Positions 41,605 through 51,603 of a stretch of DNA of 64,000 nucleotides are shown here, piece by piece. The position numbers and the translations under genes were made by a program. The DNA is from Tissierellales bacterium (GTDB taxonomy: Bacteria; Bacillota; Clostridia; Tissierellales; Sedimentibacteraceae): the NCBI GenBank assembly GCA_018433765.1, contig JAHDQO010000005.1, forward strand, positions 1-64,000. The letters are read 5' to 3'. The notes beneath the pieces are model-generated. The model was given only the letters and a program-made list of their open reading frames with translations, ran no database searches and was not told where the DNA came from. Positions within the stretch are counted from its first letter, which is position 1; every line of letters starts with the position of its first letter.

Positions 41605-41752
41605 AAGTTAATGATTTTTATTGTAAATTATTTCTTTATTTAATATTTTATTCTTTTAGTTCTCTTGAATTTTAAATTACATATGATATTATTTATAGAG
41701 TAAATATATATAACTTATTATTATATAAATAAAAGTAAATCTGGAGGTAGTT

Positions 41753-42994
41753 ATGAATAAAGATTTTTTCACAAATAATAGAAAAAAGTTTATGGAGAAA
41801 ATGGAAGATAACTCTTTAGCAGTATTTTTTTCAGGTAAACCTTCAAGGGGATCTGCAGATCAGTTTACAGAATTTGAAGTGGATAGAAACTTTTATTATT
41901 TAACAGGAATTGAAAGAACAGACATGATGCTTGTTATGACAAAAGAATTAGGTAATACAACAGAAACTCTGTTTATTCCGCCTATAGATGAGCATTACGA
42001 AAAATGGATAGGTATTCTTATGCGTAAGAATGAAGCATCTGAAACCTCAGGTATACAGAATATACAAGATAATATTGCTTTTGAAAAAACACTTGCATCT
42101 TTTATAGGATCAAGGATACGACCTGAAAACATATATCTTTTGTTCTATTATTCAGAACTTAATGAAAGTTTAAATCAATATATGGTATTAGCATCTAAAA
42201 TAAGAGATAGATTTCCATCTTTAAATATTAAAAATTCTCTTAATATTATGACTGAACTTAGAAGTGTAAAAACACCTGAGGAAATACAAAAAATAAGAGA
42301 ATCAATTAAAGATACTAATAAAGCTCTTGAAAATGTTATGTCAAATTTAAAACCTGATACATATGAATATGAAGCTAGGTATTATTTTGAAAGTTATCTT
42401 CTTAAGAGAAATATTAGAAAAGGTTTCACAACAATAGCGGCATCAGGAAAGAATGGGGTTATACTACACTATGATAATCCAATAAAGAAAATGAAATCTG
42501 GAGATCTTTTAATGCTTGACTTAGGATCGTTAACATCTTTATATTCTTCAGATATATCAAGAACATATCCTGTTAATGGTAAATTTACTGATAGACAAAA
42601 AGAAATATACAATATAGTACTTGAAACTCAAAAACTAGCTATGTCAGAAATGAAACCGGGAATTACAGAAATGGAATTAGAAAAGAAAGTTATAAAATTT
42701 TATGCTAAGGCATTAAAAAGCATAAAACTTATTAAAGACGAAAGCGAAGTTTCCAGATACTATTATCATAGTATTGGGCATCCATTAGGACTAGATGTTC
42801 ATGATCTAAGAAGGAAAGATAGAACTCTTGTTGAAAATGGAGTGTATACTGTTGAACCGGGATTATATATTGCGGAAGAAGGTATAGGAATAAGAATAGA
42901 AGATGATGTTCTTCTAACAAAAAATGGAGCAGAAAACTTATCTATTGAAATAATAAAAGAAATAAATGACATAGAGAATTTTATGAAACACTAA
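41753..42994 (+). CDS. Xaa-Pro aminopeptidase (M24B family, aminopeptidase P N-terminal domain)
   Basis: A 413-residue pita-bread metallopeptidase. The N-terminal domain (1-165) has FFSGKPSRGSADQFTEFEVDRNFYYLTGIE, typical of aminopeptidase P. The catalytic domain has LDLGSLTSLYSSDISRTYPV (two Asp), IGHPLGLDVHD (His), EPGLYI (Glu) and IRIEDDVLLT (Glu), the full dinuclear Mn/Co set. It removes N-terminal residues preceding proline in the cytosol, in keeping with peptide nutrition. TGGAGGTAG precedes the ATG. It stands alone between two terminators. Confidence 0.93.
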   Translation: MNKDFFTNNRKKFMEKMEDNSLAVFFSGKPSRGSADQFTEFEVDRNFYYLTGIERTDMMLVMTKELGNTTETLFIPPIDEHYEKWIGILMRKNEASETSGIQNIQDNIAFEKTLASFIGSRIRPENIYLLFYYSELNESLNQYMVLASKIRDRFPSLNIKNSLNIMTELRSVKTPEEIQKIRESIKDTNKALENVMSNLKPDTYEYEARYYFESYLLKRNIRKGFTTIAASGKNGVILHYDNPIKKMKSGDLLMLDLGSLTSLYSSDISRTYPVNGKFTDRQKEIYNIVLETQKLAMSEMKPGITEMELEKKVIKFYAKALKSIKLIKDESEVSRYYYHSIGHPLGLDVHDLRRKDRTLVENGVYTVEPGLYIAEEGIGIRIEDDVLLTKNGAENLSIEIIKEINDIENFMKH

Positions 42995-42999
42995 AAATA

Positions 43000-43042
43000 A
43001 AAAGGCTGCGGCAAATTAATCTATTTTTGTCACAGCCTTTTT
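43000..43042. terminator. Bidirectional terminator between M24 peptidase and hisS
   Basis: AAAAAGGCTG / CAGCCTTTTT around a loop of about 23 bases, T-rich on both strands. Confidence 0.8.
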
Positions 43043-43056
43043 ATTTATTATTAATA

Positions 43057-44310
43057 CTAATCAAGGTTTTTCATTTTTGTATCATCATTTTCAAAGATAG
43101 CGAATTTAGTAAATCCAAAAGATTTCAATTGATTTAACTGTTTACCTATTTTTTTTGCTTTCTTATAAAGAGTAATTGAAAAACCATTATTTCTTAGTTC
43201 TTCTGCTTTGCTTAAAACACAAGATAGATTATCACTCTTATCATCATACAAAAGAACACCTTTTTCTAAATTTGGAACTTTAAAATTTTCTTCTATTAAC
43301 TCATTGACAAGTCTTTCAAAACCTATTGAAAAACCTATAGCTGGAATTTTTTCTCCAATAAAATTACCTATCATTTCGTCATATCTACCTCCGCCTCCAA
43401 TAGAGTAGCCAAGGTCTTTATAAGAAATCTCAAAAATAGTACCAGTATAATATCCCATACCTCTTACAAGAGTAAAATCAAATTTAATTTCAAACTTTCC
43501 TTTTGAAAATTCTTTTACTATACTTATTATACTGCTTACATTTTCAGCAACTTCTTTTTCAACTCCATAAGTAGTTAAGCATTCAGTTCCTTTAAGGTTA
43601 ATTTCTTTTAGTGCTGAAATTATATTATTTATATTTTCTTTATTAAAATCTTTCTTTATAAGTTCTTTTTCTACGCCATCCATTCCAATTTTGTCAAGTT
43701 TATCTAGAGTAATACAAACACTTTCAAAATTATTTTCATTGAAACCGCAGCTTAGAACAACATTCTTTAATATTCTCCTATCATTTATTCTAAAAGAAAA
43801 ATTACTTACATTAAGAGCTGTTAATGCTTTAGCAGTAGTAATAATTAATTCAATTTCAGCTGTTTTACTAGGTTCGCCAATTATATCAATATCACACTGT
43901 TTAAAACTTCTGTATCTTCCTTTTTGAGCTCTTTCTGCTCTAAAAACATTTCCTACCTGTAGTGATTTAAAAACAGGAAGTAGCTTTGATTTGTTATTGC
44001 AGTAAAATCTACTTAATGGTACAGTAAGGTCATAGCGGAGACCTAAATCAGCTAAGTCTACTTCATTTAGATTATCTCTTGTTAAATCGAGTTTTTCTCC
44101 TCTTTTCATAATCTTATAAATTAGTTTTAGATTTTCGCCGCCTTTACTTCCTAATAATCTTTCAATATTTTCAACAACTGGAGTTTCTATTAGTTGAAAT
44201 CCATTTTGTTTATAAGTATTAATTATTATTGTTTCTACATAATCTCTAATTTCCTTTTCATTGGGTAGAAAATCTCTCATACCCTTTACAGGATTAACAT
44301 TAACTTTCAT
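43057..44310 (-). CDS. hisS: Histidyl-tRNA synthetase
   Basis: A 417-residue class II synthetase. KGMRDFLPNE opens the catalytic domain, RYDLTVPLSRF follows, motif 2 is FRAERAQKGRYRSFKQCDIDIIG, and the histidine-specific blocks are LVRGMGYYTGTIFE and SIGGGGRYDEMIGNF. Motif 3 is AIGFSIGFERL, then the anticodon domain (about 330-417). LVRGMGYYTG differs from the usual LVRGLDYYTG in one pocket position, suggesting a divergent but probably functional enzyme. HisZ is less likely because the anticodon domain and histidine motifs are present. ATG 44310 follows GAAGGAG; an earlier in-frame Met at 44337 has no ribosome site. Confidence 0.92.
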   Translation of the reverse strand: MKVNVNPVKGMRDFLPNEKEIRDYVETIIINTYKQNGFQLIETPVVENIERLLGSKGGENLKLIYKIMKRGEKLDLTRDNLNEVDLADLGLRYDLTVPLSRFYCNNKSKLLPVFKSLQVGNVFRAERAQKGRYRSFKQCDIDIIGEPSKTAEIELIITTAKALTALNVSNFSFRINDRRILKNVVLSCGFNENNFESVCITLDKLDKIGMDGVEKELIKKDFNKENINNIISALKEINLKGTECLTTYGVEKEVAENVSSIISIVKEFSKGKFEIKFDFTLVRGMGYYTGTIFEISYKDLGYSIGGGGRYDEMIGNFIGEKIPAIGFSIGFERLVNELIEENFKVPNLEKGVLLYDDKSDNLSCVLSKAEELRNNGFSITLYKKAKKIGKQLNQLKSFGFTKFAIFENDDTKMKNLD

Positions 44311-44395
44311 AAAATTTCTCCTTCCAAATAAGCTCATTTTCTATTATAAATGTTATGTACTTTTTAATAGTTCAATATTGCTAAGTGATGATTTT

Positions 44396-45073
44396 TTATA
44401 TCTCAAAAACATTATAACTATTTGTTAATAAATCAATATATAATAATTTATTTCTAAGAGTTTCACCTTTATTTAATAAAACTTTTATAGCTTCTGAAAC
44501 TTCAATTGAAGCAATTAAAGGAGGTATAAAAGAAGGGTTGCCTAATTCTGTTTCTATGCCTTTTTCTTTTTGATTTTGATAAATCCGAGTAAGAGTATCG
44601 TCACCGGGAATTATTACTGAAACTTGACCATACCATCCTGCTACAGCTCCATGTATCAATGGGATATTCAATTCTAAACAAGTTGTTTGAATTAAAAGAC
44701 GAGTGGAGGTATTATCTACAGCATCTATTACTATATCGTGTCCTGATATTATTTTTGTAGCATTATCTTTTGTTAATTTTTCTATAACAGGTTTAAAATT
44801 AATTTCTGGATTGATAATTTTTACTCTGTTACGTGTTTCTAAAGCTTTTTTGCATCCTAAATTTTGTGTATGTGATATAAGTTGCCTATTTAAATTAGTG
44901 GCATCAAATACATCATTATCTACACCAGAGATGTATCCTATACCTAATCTTGCTAGCATTTCAATTATGTAGCCTCCAAGCCCGCCGCAGCCTACAACGC
45001 ATACTTTAAAATCTCTCAGTTTTTTATTTTCTTCTTTCGTAATTGAGTTCATATTTTTAATATATCTATCCAT
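44396..45073 (-). CDS. HesA/MoeB/ThiF family adenylyltransferase-like protein
   Basis: A 225-residue E1-like protein. It has the nucleotide-binding VVGCGGLGGY at residues 26-35, DVFDATNLNRQL, and DAVDNTSTR with the catalytic Asp. It lacks the CxxC zinc pairs of full-length MoeB and ThiF and is shorter at the C-terminus, like the compact members found in clostridia. It would adenylate the C-terminal glycine of a ThiS/MoaD-type carrier, but no such carrier gene is nearby. Alternatively it may act on tRNA (TcdA-like), though it lacks that family's extension. It is a lone gene; function uncertain. Confidence 0.85.
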   Translation of the reverse strand: MDRYIKNMNSITKEENKKLRDFKVCVVGCGGLGGYIIEMLARLGIGYISGVDNDVFDATNLNRQLISHTQNLGCKKALETRNRVKIINPEINFKPVIEKLTKDNATKIISGHDIVIDAVDNTSTRLLIQTTCLELNIPLIHGAVAGWYGQVSVIIPGDDTLTRIYQNQKEKGIETELGNPSFIPPLIASIEVSEAIKVLLNKGETLRNKLLYIDLLTNSYNVFEI

Positions 45074-45099
45074 AAAAACTCCCTAATATTAAACATCTA

Positions 45100-45140
45100 A
45101 TAATATTTAAATTTTGCATTTTTAATTTTACATTAATTAA
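45100..45140. repeat. ATTTTGCATTT-type intergenic repeat, upstream of the ThiF-like gene
   Basis: AAATTTTGCATTTTTAATTTTACATT. Related tracts lie at about 15998-16024 (inverted), 45474-45540 and 63533-63565, each beside a gene end or start. Confidence 0.5.
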
Positions 45141-45221
45141 GTATATCATAAAGAGATATATCTAACTACTGTATTTTAAAAATAGGTACAAATAAGATTT
45201 AGTAATATATGCATTAAAAAT

Positions 45222-45245
45222 AAAGGTAGCATATAAACTACCTTT
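45222..45245 (-). terminator. Terminator after system II and its small membrane protein gene
   Basis: AAAGGTAG / CTACCTTT with an eight-base loop; on the minus strand it is followed by ATTTTTAAT. Confidence 0.75.
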
Positions 45246-45276
45246 ATTTATTAATAATATTTATATTAATTTGATA

Positions 45277-45456
45277 TCAATGAAAAAGCAGTAAGATTAT
45301 GATTGCTATAACTGCAAATGCTGCAAGTACAACAGGTAAAAAAACAGTGGCAGATGCAATAAACATAGCTAAGAAATCATTTTTTTCAAATTCTAAATTT
45401 TTTCCTATTTCAGGATCAATCTCTTTTTTTTCTAATAGTGCTCTAAGCTTACCCAT
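45277..45456 (-). CDS. Small single-helix membrane protein after transporter operon II
   Basis: Fifty-nine residues: an N-terminal charged part (MGKLRALLEKKEIDPEIGK) and one long hydrophobic helix (FLAMFIASATVFLPVVLAA...IIILLLFH). GAAAGGAATG precedes ATG 45456. It follows the last ATPase gene of system II by 84 bases, a gap made of ATTTTGCATTT repeats. It resembles the 45-residue product at 53897-54034, which lies in the same position after system III: both have KND/KDI before the helix, an LP in its middle and an L-rich end. I do not know the family. A small accessory subunit of the transporter is a plausible inference. Confidence 0.65.
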   Translation of the reverse strand: MGKLRALLEKKEIDPEIGKNLEFEKNDFLAMFIASATVFLPVVLAAFAVIAIIILLLFH

Positions 45457-45473
45457 GTAAACATTCCTTTCAA

Positions 45474-45540
45474 TTTTACATTTTAAATTTTGCATTTTGC
45501 ATTTAGAATTTAAATTAGCATTTTGAACTTTGCATTCAAA
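45474..45540. repeat. ATTTTGCATTT-type intergenic repeat, between system II and the small membrane protein
   Basis: Tandem-like TTTTACATTTTAAATTTTGC, ATTTTGCATTTAGAATTT and ATTTTGAACTTTGCATT. It fills the gap between the 45277 gene and the OppF gene. Confidence 0.55.
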
Positions 45541-46521
45541 TCATATTTCACCAGCAAAATGGCAAGCACAAAAATGGTTTTTTTCGACCTCTTTAGTTGG
45601 AGGATCTTCTTCTTTACAAATTTCTTTGACAAAAGGACATCTAGCGTGAAATTTGCATCCTTTTGGTAAGTCTACATTGTCAGGAATTTCACCTTCAATA
45701 AGACCTAAATTTTTTTTAAAATCAGGATTTGGCACAGGTATTGCTGATAATAATGCTCTGGTATAAGGATGAAGAGGATTTTTATAAATATCTTCTTTAT
45801 CAGCAAGCTCAATTATAGAACCTAAATACATAACCCCAATCCTTTGGCTAATATGTTTAACGACACTTAAGTCATGAGATATAAATAAATATGATAATCC
45901 AAGTTTGTCTTGTAAATCCATCATAAGATTAAGAATTTGAGATTGTATAGAAACATCAAGAGCAGATACAGGTTCATCACAAACAATAAATTTAGGATTT
46001 AAAGCTAATGCTCTTGCAATCCCAATACGCTGCCTTTGTCCACCTGAAAATTGATGCGGGTATCTATATATGTGATAAGGAGAAAGTCCACATTCATCCA
46101 TTACATGCTGTACATATTCTTCTAATTCAGGTCCTTTATTTGCTATTTTATGCTCAATTACAGCTTCCCCAATAATTGAAAAAACATTCAGCCTTGGATT
46201 TAAAGAACTATATGGGTCTTGAAATATTATCTGCAAGTCCTTTCTGATATGTTTCATTTTCTTTTCGTTATACTCTAAGATATTCTCTTCATTATATATA
46301 ACTTCACCTGCTGTTGCATCATATAATTTAATTATAGTCCTTCCTAAAGTAGATTTGCCGCATCCAGATTCACCAACTAATCCTAATGTTTCACCTTCAT
46401 ATATTTTAAAAGATACATTGTTTACAGCTTGAACATAACTTTTAGGCTTAAAGAGTTTAGTAGATTTTATCGGGAAATGTTTAGTTACATTTATTACTTC
46501 TAATAATTTATTTTCAGACAT
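45541..46521 (-). CDS. Peptide ABC transporter ATP-binding protein, OppF type, system II
   Basis: A 326-residue ATPase with Walker A GESGCGKST, FQDPYSSLNPRL, signature FSGGQRQRIGIARAL and Walker B FIVCDEPVSALDVS. The oligopeptide C-terminal domain reads LPKGCKFHARCPFVKEIC and ends in ACHF, with its Cys set intact. Start and stop overlap the OppD partner by eight bases, so the pair is coupled. It is closer to the system III copy (54074) than to system I. Confidence 0.94.
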   Translation of the reverse strand: MSENKLLEVINVTKHFPIKSTKLFKPKSYVQAVNNVSFKIYEGETLGLVGESGCGKSTLGRTIIKLYDATAGEVIYNEENILEYNEKKMKHIRKDLQIIFQDPYSSLNPRLNVFSIIGEAVIEHKIANKGPELEEYVQHVMDECGLSPYHIYRYPHQFSGGQRQRIGIARALALNPKFIVCDEPVSALDVSIQSQILNLMMDLQDKLGLSYLFISHDLSVVKHISQRIGVMYLGSIIELADKEDIYKNPLHPYTRALLSAIPVPNPDFKKNLGLIEGEIPDNVDLPKGCKFHARCPFVKEICKEEDPPTKEVEKNHFCACHFAGEI

Positions 46522-47524
46522 TTTTTTGTACCTCCCTAGCTAAATGCTCTTTTTCAACTGCATCACTGTACAAAAAGCATCTTACATCATGATTTTCTGA
46601 ATATTCTGCAATATCAGGCATCTTATTTTTACATTCAGGTTTTGCAAATTCACATCTAGGTTCAAAATAGCATCCATTAGGAAGTTCAAACGGACTTGGT
46701 ACGATACCTTTAATGGTGTGAAGTCTACCTTTATCTTGATCTAGACTAGGAATTGAAGCAAGAAGACCTTTGGTATAAGGATGCTTAGGATTTAAGTATA
46801 ATTCTCTTACAGGTGCTGATTCAACAATTTTACCAGCATACATTACAATAACATGATCTGCCATTTGGGCTACAACTCCTAAATCATGAGTAATGAGCAT
46901 TATAGCAGTTTTTGTTCTTTCCTTTAAGTCATTCATAAGTTTTAATATTTGAGCTTGTATGGTAACATCTAGAGCGGTTGTTGGTTCATCAGCAATAAGC
47001 ATTTTAGGATTGCATGCAAGAGCCATTGCAATCATAACTCTTTGACGCATACCGCCGCTTAGTTGATGAGGATAATCATTTGCTACTTCGCTTGGCCTTG
47101 GTATTCCAACTGTATCTAGCATTTCAATAGCTACTTTTTTAGCTTTTTCCTCATTCATATTCTGATGCAACATTAAAGGTTCCATGATTTGATAAGAAAC
47201 TTTGAATACAGGATTTAAAGAAGTCATAGGTTCTTGGAAAATCATAGAAATATCATTTCCTCTTATTGACCTAATTTGTCTATCATCCATAGCTATAATA
47301 TCTTTACTGTCAAAGGTAATATCTCCAGTAACAATTTTACCTGGTTTTTCAATTAGTTTTAAAATCGACATAGCTGTTATGCTTTTTCCACAACCTGATT
47401 CACCAACGACTCCTAACGTTTTACCTTTCTGCATATTAAAAGATACACCATCTACTGCTTGTACTATGCCTCTGTCCGTATAAAAATAAGTTTTCAAATT
47501 ATTAACTTCTAATAAATTATCCAT
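46514..47524 (-). CDS. Peptide ABC transporter ATP-binding protein, OppD type, system II
   Basis: A 336-residue ATPase with Walker A GESGCGKS, FQEPMTSLNPVFKVS, signature LSGGMRQRVMIAMAL and Walker B LIADEPTTALD. The C-terminal Cys motif is NGCYFEPRCEFAKPEC...RCF. A GTG at 47533 directly follows the permease stop codon, but AAGGTAGGTG is well placed for ATG 47524. All five components lie on the minus strand in the order A-B-C-D-F. Confidence 0.94.
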   Translation of the reverse strand: MDNLLEVNNLKTYFYTDRGIVQAVDGVSFNMQKGKTLGVVGESGCGKSITAMSILKLIEKPGKIVTGDITFDSKDIIAMDDRQIRSIRGNDISMIFQEPMTSLNPVFKVSYQIMEPLMLHQNMNEEKAKKVAIEMLDTVGIPRPSEVANDYPHQLSGGMRQRVMIAMALACNPKMLIADEPTTALDVTIQAQILKLMNDLKERTKTAIMLITHDLGVVAQMADHVIVMYAGKIVESAPVRELYLNPKHPYTKGLLASIPSLDQDKGRLHTIKGIVPSPFELPNGCYFEPRCEFAKPECKNKMPDIAEYSENHDVRCFLYSDAVEKEHLAREVQKNV

Positions 47525-47533
47525 AGTCAACAC

Positions 47534-48469
47534 CTACCTTATTTCCTTTGGATCAAAGGCATCTCGTAAGCCTTCACCAAGAAGATTAATACTAACAACT
47601 GTAAGAACTATCATAATTCCTGGTGGTATCCAAAGCCATGATATGTTGTTGAATACATAGCTGTCTCTAGCTCTTTCTATCATATTTCCCCAAGTTGGTG
47701 TTGGAGGAATAACTCCAAGACCTAAGAAAGATAATCCCGCTTCTGTCAAGATTGCACGAGCCATTCTAAGCATACCATTAACTATAATATAAGAAAGTGT
47801 GTTAGGTAAAAGGTGTTTGAAAATTTTAGATCTTGTAGAAAGTCCTAATGCTTTGGTTGCAACCATAAAATCCTGTTCTCTTAAAGAAAGTATTTGTCCT
47901 CTAACAAGACGAGCAAGTCCGGGCCAGGAAATTATAGCTAAAATAAACATAACGGCATACATTTTTTGTTCTGATGATACTCTCCACATAAGAGCAAAAG
48001 ACAAAGTAATCAAAATAGGTAAGAAGGGTAGAGAATAAATTGTTTCTGCAAATCGCATCAATATATTATCTACTTTCCCACCATAAAAACCAGCAATAGC
48101 TCCTATAGAAGCTCCTATTATTACTGTAACAATAGATGTCATTAATCCGATAAGTATAGATATCCTACCTCCTAAAAAAAGTCTCAAAAAAACGTCTCTT
48201 CCTTGTTCATCGGTACCTAACCAATTGTCTCTTGATGGAGGCTGATTTTTATTTTCTAGCTCAAATTCACTTAATTCATAGGGAGATAAAATAGGTACTA
48301 TTATAACTAATAGTACAATAACAATAAATATTGTTGTACCGATAATTGCAATTCTATTCTTTTTGAATCTTTCCCAAGCTATTTTCCAAGGACCCATAGC
48401 CTGAGCTTCCTTCTTTATTTTTCTTTTATTTTGAGGATCTTTATAAATTGATTTTGCTTTTTGTGTCAT
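47534..48469 (-). CDS. Peptide ABC transporter permease, OppC type, system II
   Basis: A 311-residue permease with a 40-residue cytoplasmic N-terminus leading to AWERFKKNRIAIIGTTIFI. It carries GTDEQGRDVFLRLFLGGRIS and the coupling loop FMVATKALGLSTRSKIFKHLLPN, and six helices, as in the family. GGAGGGAG precedes the ATG; 14 bases separate it from the preceding permease gene. Confidence 0.94.
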   Translation of the reverse strand: MTQKAKSIYKDPQNKRKIKKEAQAMGPWKIAWERFKKNRIAIIGTTIFIVIVLLVIIVPILSPYELSEFELENKNQPPSRDNWLGTDEQGRDVFLRLFLGGRISILIGLMTSIVTVIIGASIGAIAGFYGGKVDNILMRFAETIYSLPFLPILITLSFALMWRVSSEQKMYAVMFILAIISWPGLARLVRGQILSLREQDFMVATKALGLSTRSKIFKHLLPNTLSYIIVNGMLRMARAILTEAGLSFLGLGVIPPTPTWGNMIERARDSYVFNNISWLWIPPGIMIVLTVVSINLLGEGLRDAFDPKEIR

Positions 48470-48483
48470 ATTTTTTCTCCCTC

Positions 48484-49464
48484 CTATTCTAATTTTACTC
48501 TTGGATCAACTGCAGCATAAGACACATCTGATACAAAATTACCAAGTACTGTCAATAAAGCATAAAATGTATTAGAAGACATTACTAACCAAATATCTCT
48601 GTTCATAACACCTGAATACAGCATTTTACCGATTCCTGGCCAAATAAATACTGTTTCTAATAATATTGATCCTCCAAATAAAGTAGGAATGTATAATCCT
48701 ATTAAAGTAACAACAGGTATTAAAGCATTTCTAAAAGCATGTCGATAAATTACAACCTTTTCTGATAACCCCTTAGAACGAGCAGTTCTTATATAATCTT
48801 GATTTATTACATCTATAACACTATTTCTTACATATCTAATTAGACTTGCTAAACTTATAATAGTTAAAACAACTACAGGTAAAATCATATGTCTTAATAT
48901 ATCAAGTATTTCTGCAAAGAAGTTTTCATATCCTAAAGCAGCTTTAAGTGGATCTTGCATTAAGTTTAAAGGAAAAAAATCTATAGGAACTGCTATAAAG
49001 AATATAAGTAAAAGTGCAAAGAAGAACGAAGGCATACCCATACCTATAAGTGAAAAAACAGTCCAGAAATTATCAAATTTTCCATATTTATTAACAGCTG
49101 ATTTTATACCTACAGGTATTGCAATAGCAAAAGCTAAAACAAGAGAAACAATATTTAATAAGAAACTGTTCCAGATATAAGTACCTATAATTTCTTTCAC
49201 AGGTTTTCTGTATTGTATAGAACTTCCAAAGTCACCTTTTAATGTTCTGCCAATCCAGTTAAAGTACTGAACTACTGGACTTTTATCTAATCCTAATTGT
49301 GCTCTAATACGTTCCTGCTGCTCTGGGGTTGTCTTACTTCCTTGACCTAAATAAGCATTAACAGGATCACCAGGCATTAATTGAAGTAAAACAAAAAGAA
49401 TTAATGTAATTATAAGTAAAACGGGGATTAGACTAAGTACTCTTTTAATCACAAATTTTAACAT
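48484..49464 (-). CDS. Peptide ABC transporter permease, OppB type, system II
   Basis: A 326-residue permease starting FVIKRVLSLIPVLLIITLILFVL with LMPGDPVNAYLG. The coupling loop is VIDVINQDYIRTARSKGLSEKVVIYRHAFRNALIPV. It carries the typical extracellular RAQLGLDKSPVVQYFNWI. The gene follows a stem-loop after the binding-protein gene, and a TGAGGTGA-type ribosome site precedes its ATG. Confidence 0.94.
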   Translation of the reverse strand: MLKFVIKRVLSLIPVLLIITLILFVLLQLMPGDPVNAYLGQGSKTTPEQQERIRAQLGLDKSPVVQYFNWIGRTLKGDFGSSIQYRKPVKEIIGTYIWNSFLLNIVSLVLAFAIAIPVGIKSAVNKYGKFDNFWTVFSLIGMGMPSFFFALLLIFFIAVPIDFFPLNLMQDPLKAALGYENFFAEILDILRHMILPVVVLTIISLASLIRYVRNSVIDVINQDYIRTARSKGLSEKVVIYRHAFRNALIPVVTLIGLYIPTLFGGSILLETVFIWPGIGKMLYSGVMNRDIWLVMSSNTFYALLTVLGNFVSDVSYAAVDPRVKLE

Positions 49465-49496
49465 TTAATCACCTCAAATTTAGTCTAATGTAAATT

Positions 49497-49526
49497 ATAA
49501 TGTCCCACTTATGAGTAGGACATTAT
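49497..49526 (-). terminator. Intercistronic stem-loop, system II
   Basis: ATAATGTCC / GGACATTAT with additional inner pairs ACT/AGT. It lies between the binding-protein and OppB genes and probably acts as a partial terminator or stabiliser. Confidence 0.65.
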
Positions 49527-49558
49527 ACATAAAGTTTATTAAAATCAAAACTTATAAT

Positions 49559-51310
49559 TTACTCCTCTATATAAACATCTTTAAGTACTTTTGACCAATT
49601 AAATATAGGAGTGGTTTTTAAATTTTTAATTTTTTTGTCATATAAATCAAATGAAGTATTAGCATATACTGGCATAATAGGTGCTTCTTTGTTTAGTATC
49701 TTACAAATTTCTTGATAAATAGTTTTAGCCTCTTCTACGTCTGTAATAGCTTTACCTTCATCAAATAATTCATCAATTTTATCATTTCTATATCTACAAG
49801 TATTATCCATACCACTTCCAATATGTTTACTATGGAACATAGAGTATGCTTCATGTGGATCAGGTGTATAGAAAGTAGTAGCTAAAAAGAATAAACTCCA
49901 CTCATTAACATGTGCATCTGAATCATATATAACATAATCTAACATGGTATTGAATTCCATATAAGCTATATCAAGCTTGATATTTAGGCCTTCACCCCAG
50001 TCTCTCTGCCACATAGGAATTAAAGTAGCTAATATATCATGATCAGGCATTGCAGCAACTTTAAGCTCTAATACTTCTCCGTCTTTTTCACGGTATCCAC
50101 TGTCTCCAACTTTCCAGCCTTCTTCATCTAAAATATCTTTTGCTTTGGCTAAATCAAAATCATAATTTACTAAAGTTTTATTAAACTCTTCGTCCATAAT
50201 CCATGAAATTTGTGAAAATGGATGATACTGTACACTAGCTGTAACTTTACCTGTTGTTTCATCTTTGTAATAACTATTTACAAATTCTTTAATATTAAAT
50301 GAATAATATAAAGCTTGACGTACTTTCATAGATGCTGTTGGACCTGATTCACAATTTAATTTTATATATCCATATCCACTTCTGTCATAAGCATTTTCTG
50401 TAAGAAAATCTTTTTCTCTAGCTTGATTTACTTTTTTAATTTCTACAACAGCAGGAAGTAAATCTATATTTCCAGAAGTTAATTCTTGAATGTCAGTAGT
50501 TTGCTCAACAAATTTACAGACTATGTTTTCAATATAGTATCCTTCTCCCTTATATAAAGGATTCTTTTTCAGTGATGCAAATTGTTCATCTACATATTTA
50601 TCTAGTACATAAGGTCCTGAACCTATAGGTTTATTAGTTATGCTTGCTATTCCAGATGTATCTCCAGGTTTAAAATTAGCACCATAGTAATGTTTAGGAA
50701 GTATTTCTACAGCACAGTTTTTAATGTTAACTCTTAAAGGATCTTTAAAGTTAATTTTGATAGTATATTTATCAATTACCTCAAGACCTTTAAATACATC
50801 TGTTTCACCATTAGCATACTCATCGTAACCAACCATATCGGCTACAACTTCACCATTTCTTCCAGTATAAGATGGGTCTGCAATGCCTAAAAAAGTAAAT
50901 TCTACATCTTCAGCAGTTAAAGGTTCACCATCTGAGAATACAATATCTTCTCTTATTTTGAATGTTATACTTTTACCATCTTCTGAGAATTCATAGTCTT
51001 TAGCTACTGTTGGTTCATAGATACCTTCAGTATTTAATGTTACTAATTGTTGAAACACTAAATCTACAACATATCCATCATATGCAGATGAATAATATTG
51101 GGGATTAAAGTTTCCAGACATTTCAGTTGCACCAACAACTAATGTTCCACCGTATTTATCATCAGGTTTTTCATCAGGCTTTTCACCTTCCTCTTTTACC
51201 TCTGGATTACTGCTAACAGGCTGTGGTGGTTCTTCTTTGTTGTCGCAACCTACAGCTAATGTAAATAACATTACAACTGTAAGCAATAAACAAATTAATT
51301 TTTTACTCAT
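49559..51310 (-). CDS. Peptide ABC transporter substrate-binding lipoprotein (SBP family 5), system II
   Basis: A 583-residue lipoprotein: signal peptide with AVGC (Cys22), an acidic Pro/Glu-rich linker, then the family 5 domain from YGGTLVVGATEMSGNFNPQYYSS. FSDGEPLTAEDVEFTF and IGSGPYVLDKYVDEQ are family motifs. It is similar to the system III protein and less so to system I, suggesting duplication of a whole operon. Its promoter lies about 290 bases upstream, leaving a long leader. The ligand is unknown. Confidence 0.94.
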   Translation of the reverse strand: MSKKLICLLLTVVMLFTLAVGCDNKEEPPQPVSSNPEVKEEGEKPDEKPDDKYGGTLVVGATEMSGNFNPQYYSSAYDGYVVDLVFQQLVTLNTEGIYEPTVAKDYEFSEDGKSITFKIREDIVFSDGEPLTAEDVEFTFLGIADPSYTGRNGEVVADMVGYDEYANGETDVFKGLEVIDKYTIKINFKDPLRVNIKNCAVEILPKHYYGANFKPGDTSGIASITNKPIGSGPYVLDKYVDEQFASLKKNPLYKGEGYYIENIVCKFVEQTTDIQELTSGNIDLLPAVVEIKKVNQAREKDFLTENAYDRSGYGYIKLNCESGPTASMKVRQALYYSFNIKEFVNSYYKDETTGKVTASVQYHPFSQISWIMDEEFNKTLVNYDFDLAKAKDILDEEGWKVGDSGYREKDGEVLELKVAAMPDHDILATLIPMWQRDWGEGLNIKLDIAYMEFNTMLDYVIYDSDAHVNEWSLFFLATTFYTPDPHEAYSMFHSKHIGSGMDNTCRYRNDKIDELFDEGKAITDVEEAKTIYQEICKILNKEAPIMPVYANTSFDLYDKKIKNLKTTPIFNWSKVLKDVYIEE

Positions 51311-51603
51311 TAATACTCCTCCTTAAAAAATTGGTTTATTTATGTATTTTTAAGAGCTTATTCACATTTTCTTAAATCATATAAATATAATAATTCATAA
51401 TAAAACTAGAAAAGGAGAATAAAGCTCTGTGGAAACTCAATAAATATTTTAATAGCTTAGTAAATGAGTATGTATAATTCAATGCTCTTATGATATATTA
51501 TTAATTGCTTTGCATTAAATTTAAATTATTAAGAACAGTATAAACATGTTAGTTATCGACAAGTATTTATTAGTCATAAATATGAAACAATACAATTATG
51601 AAT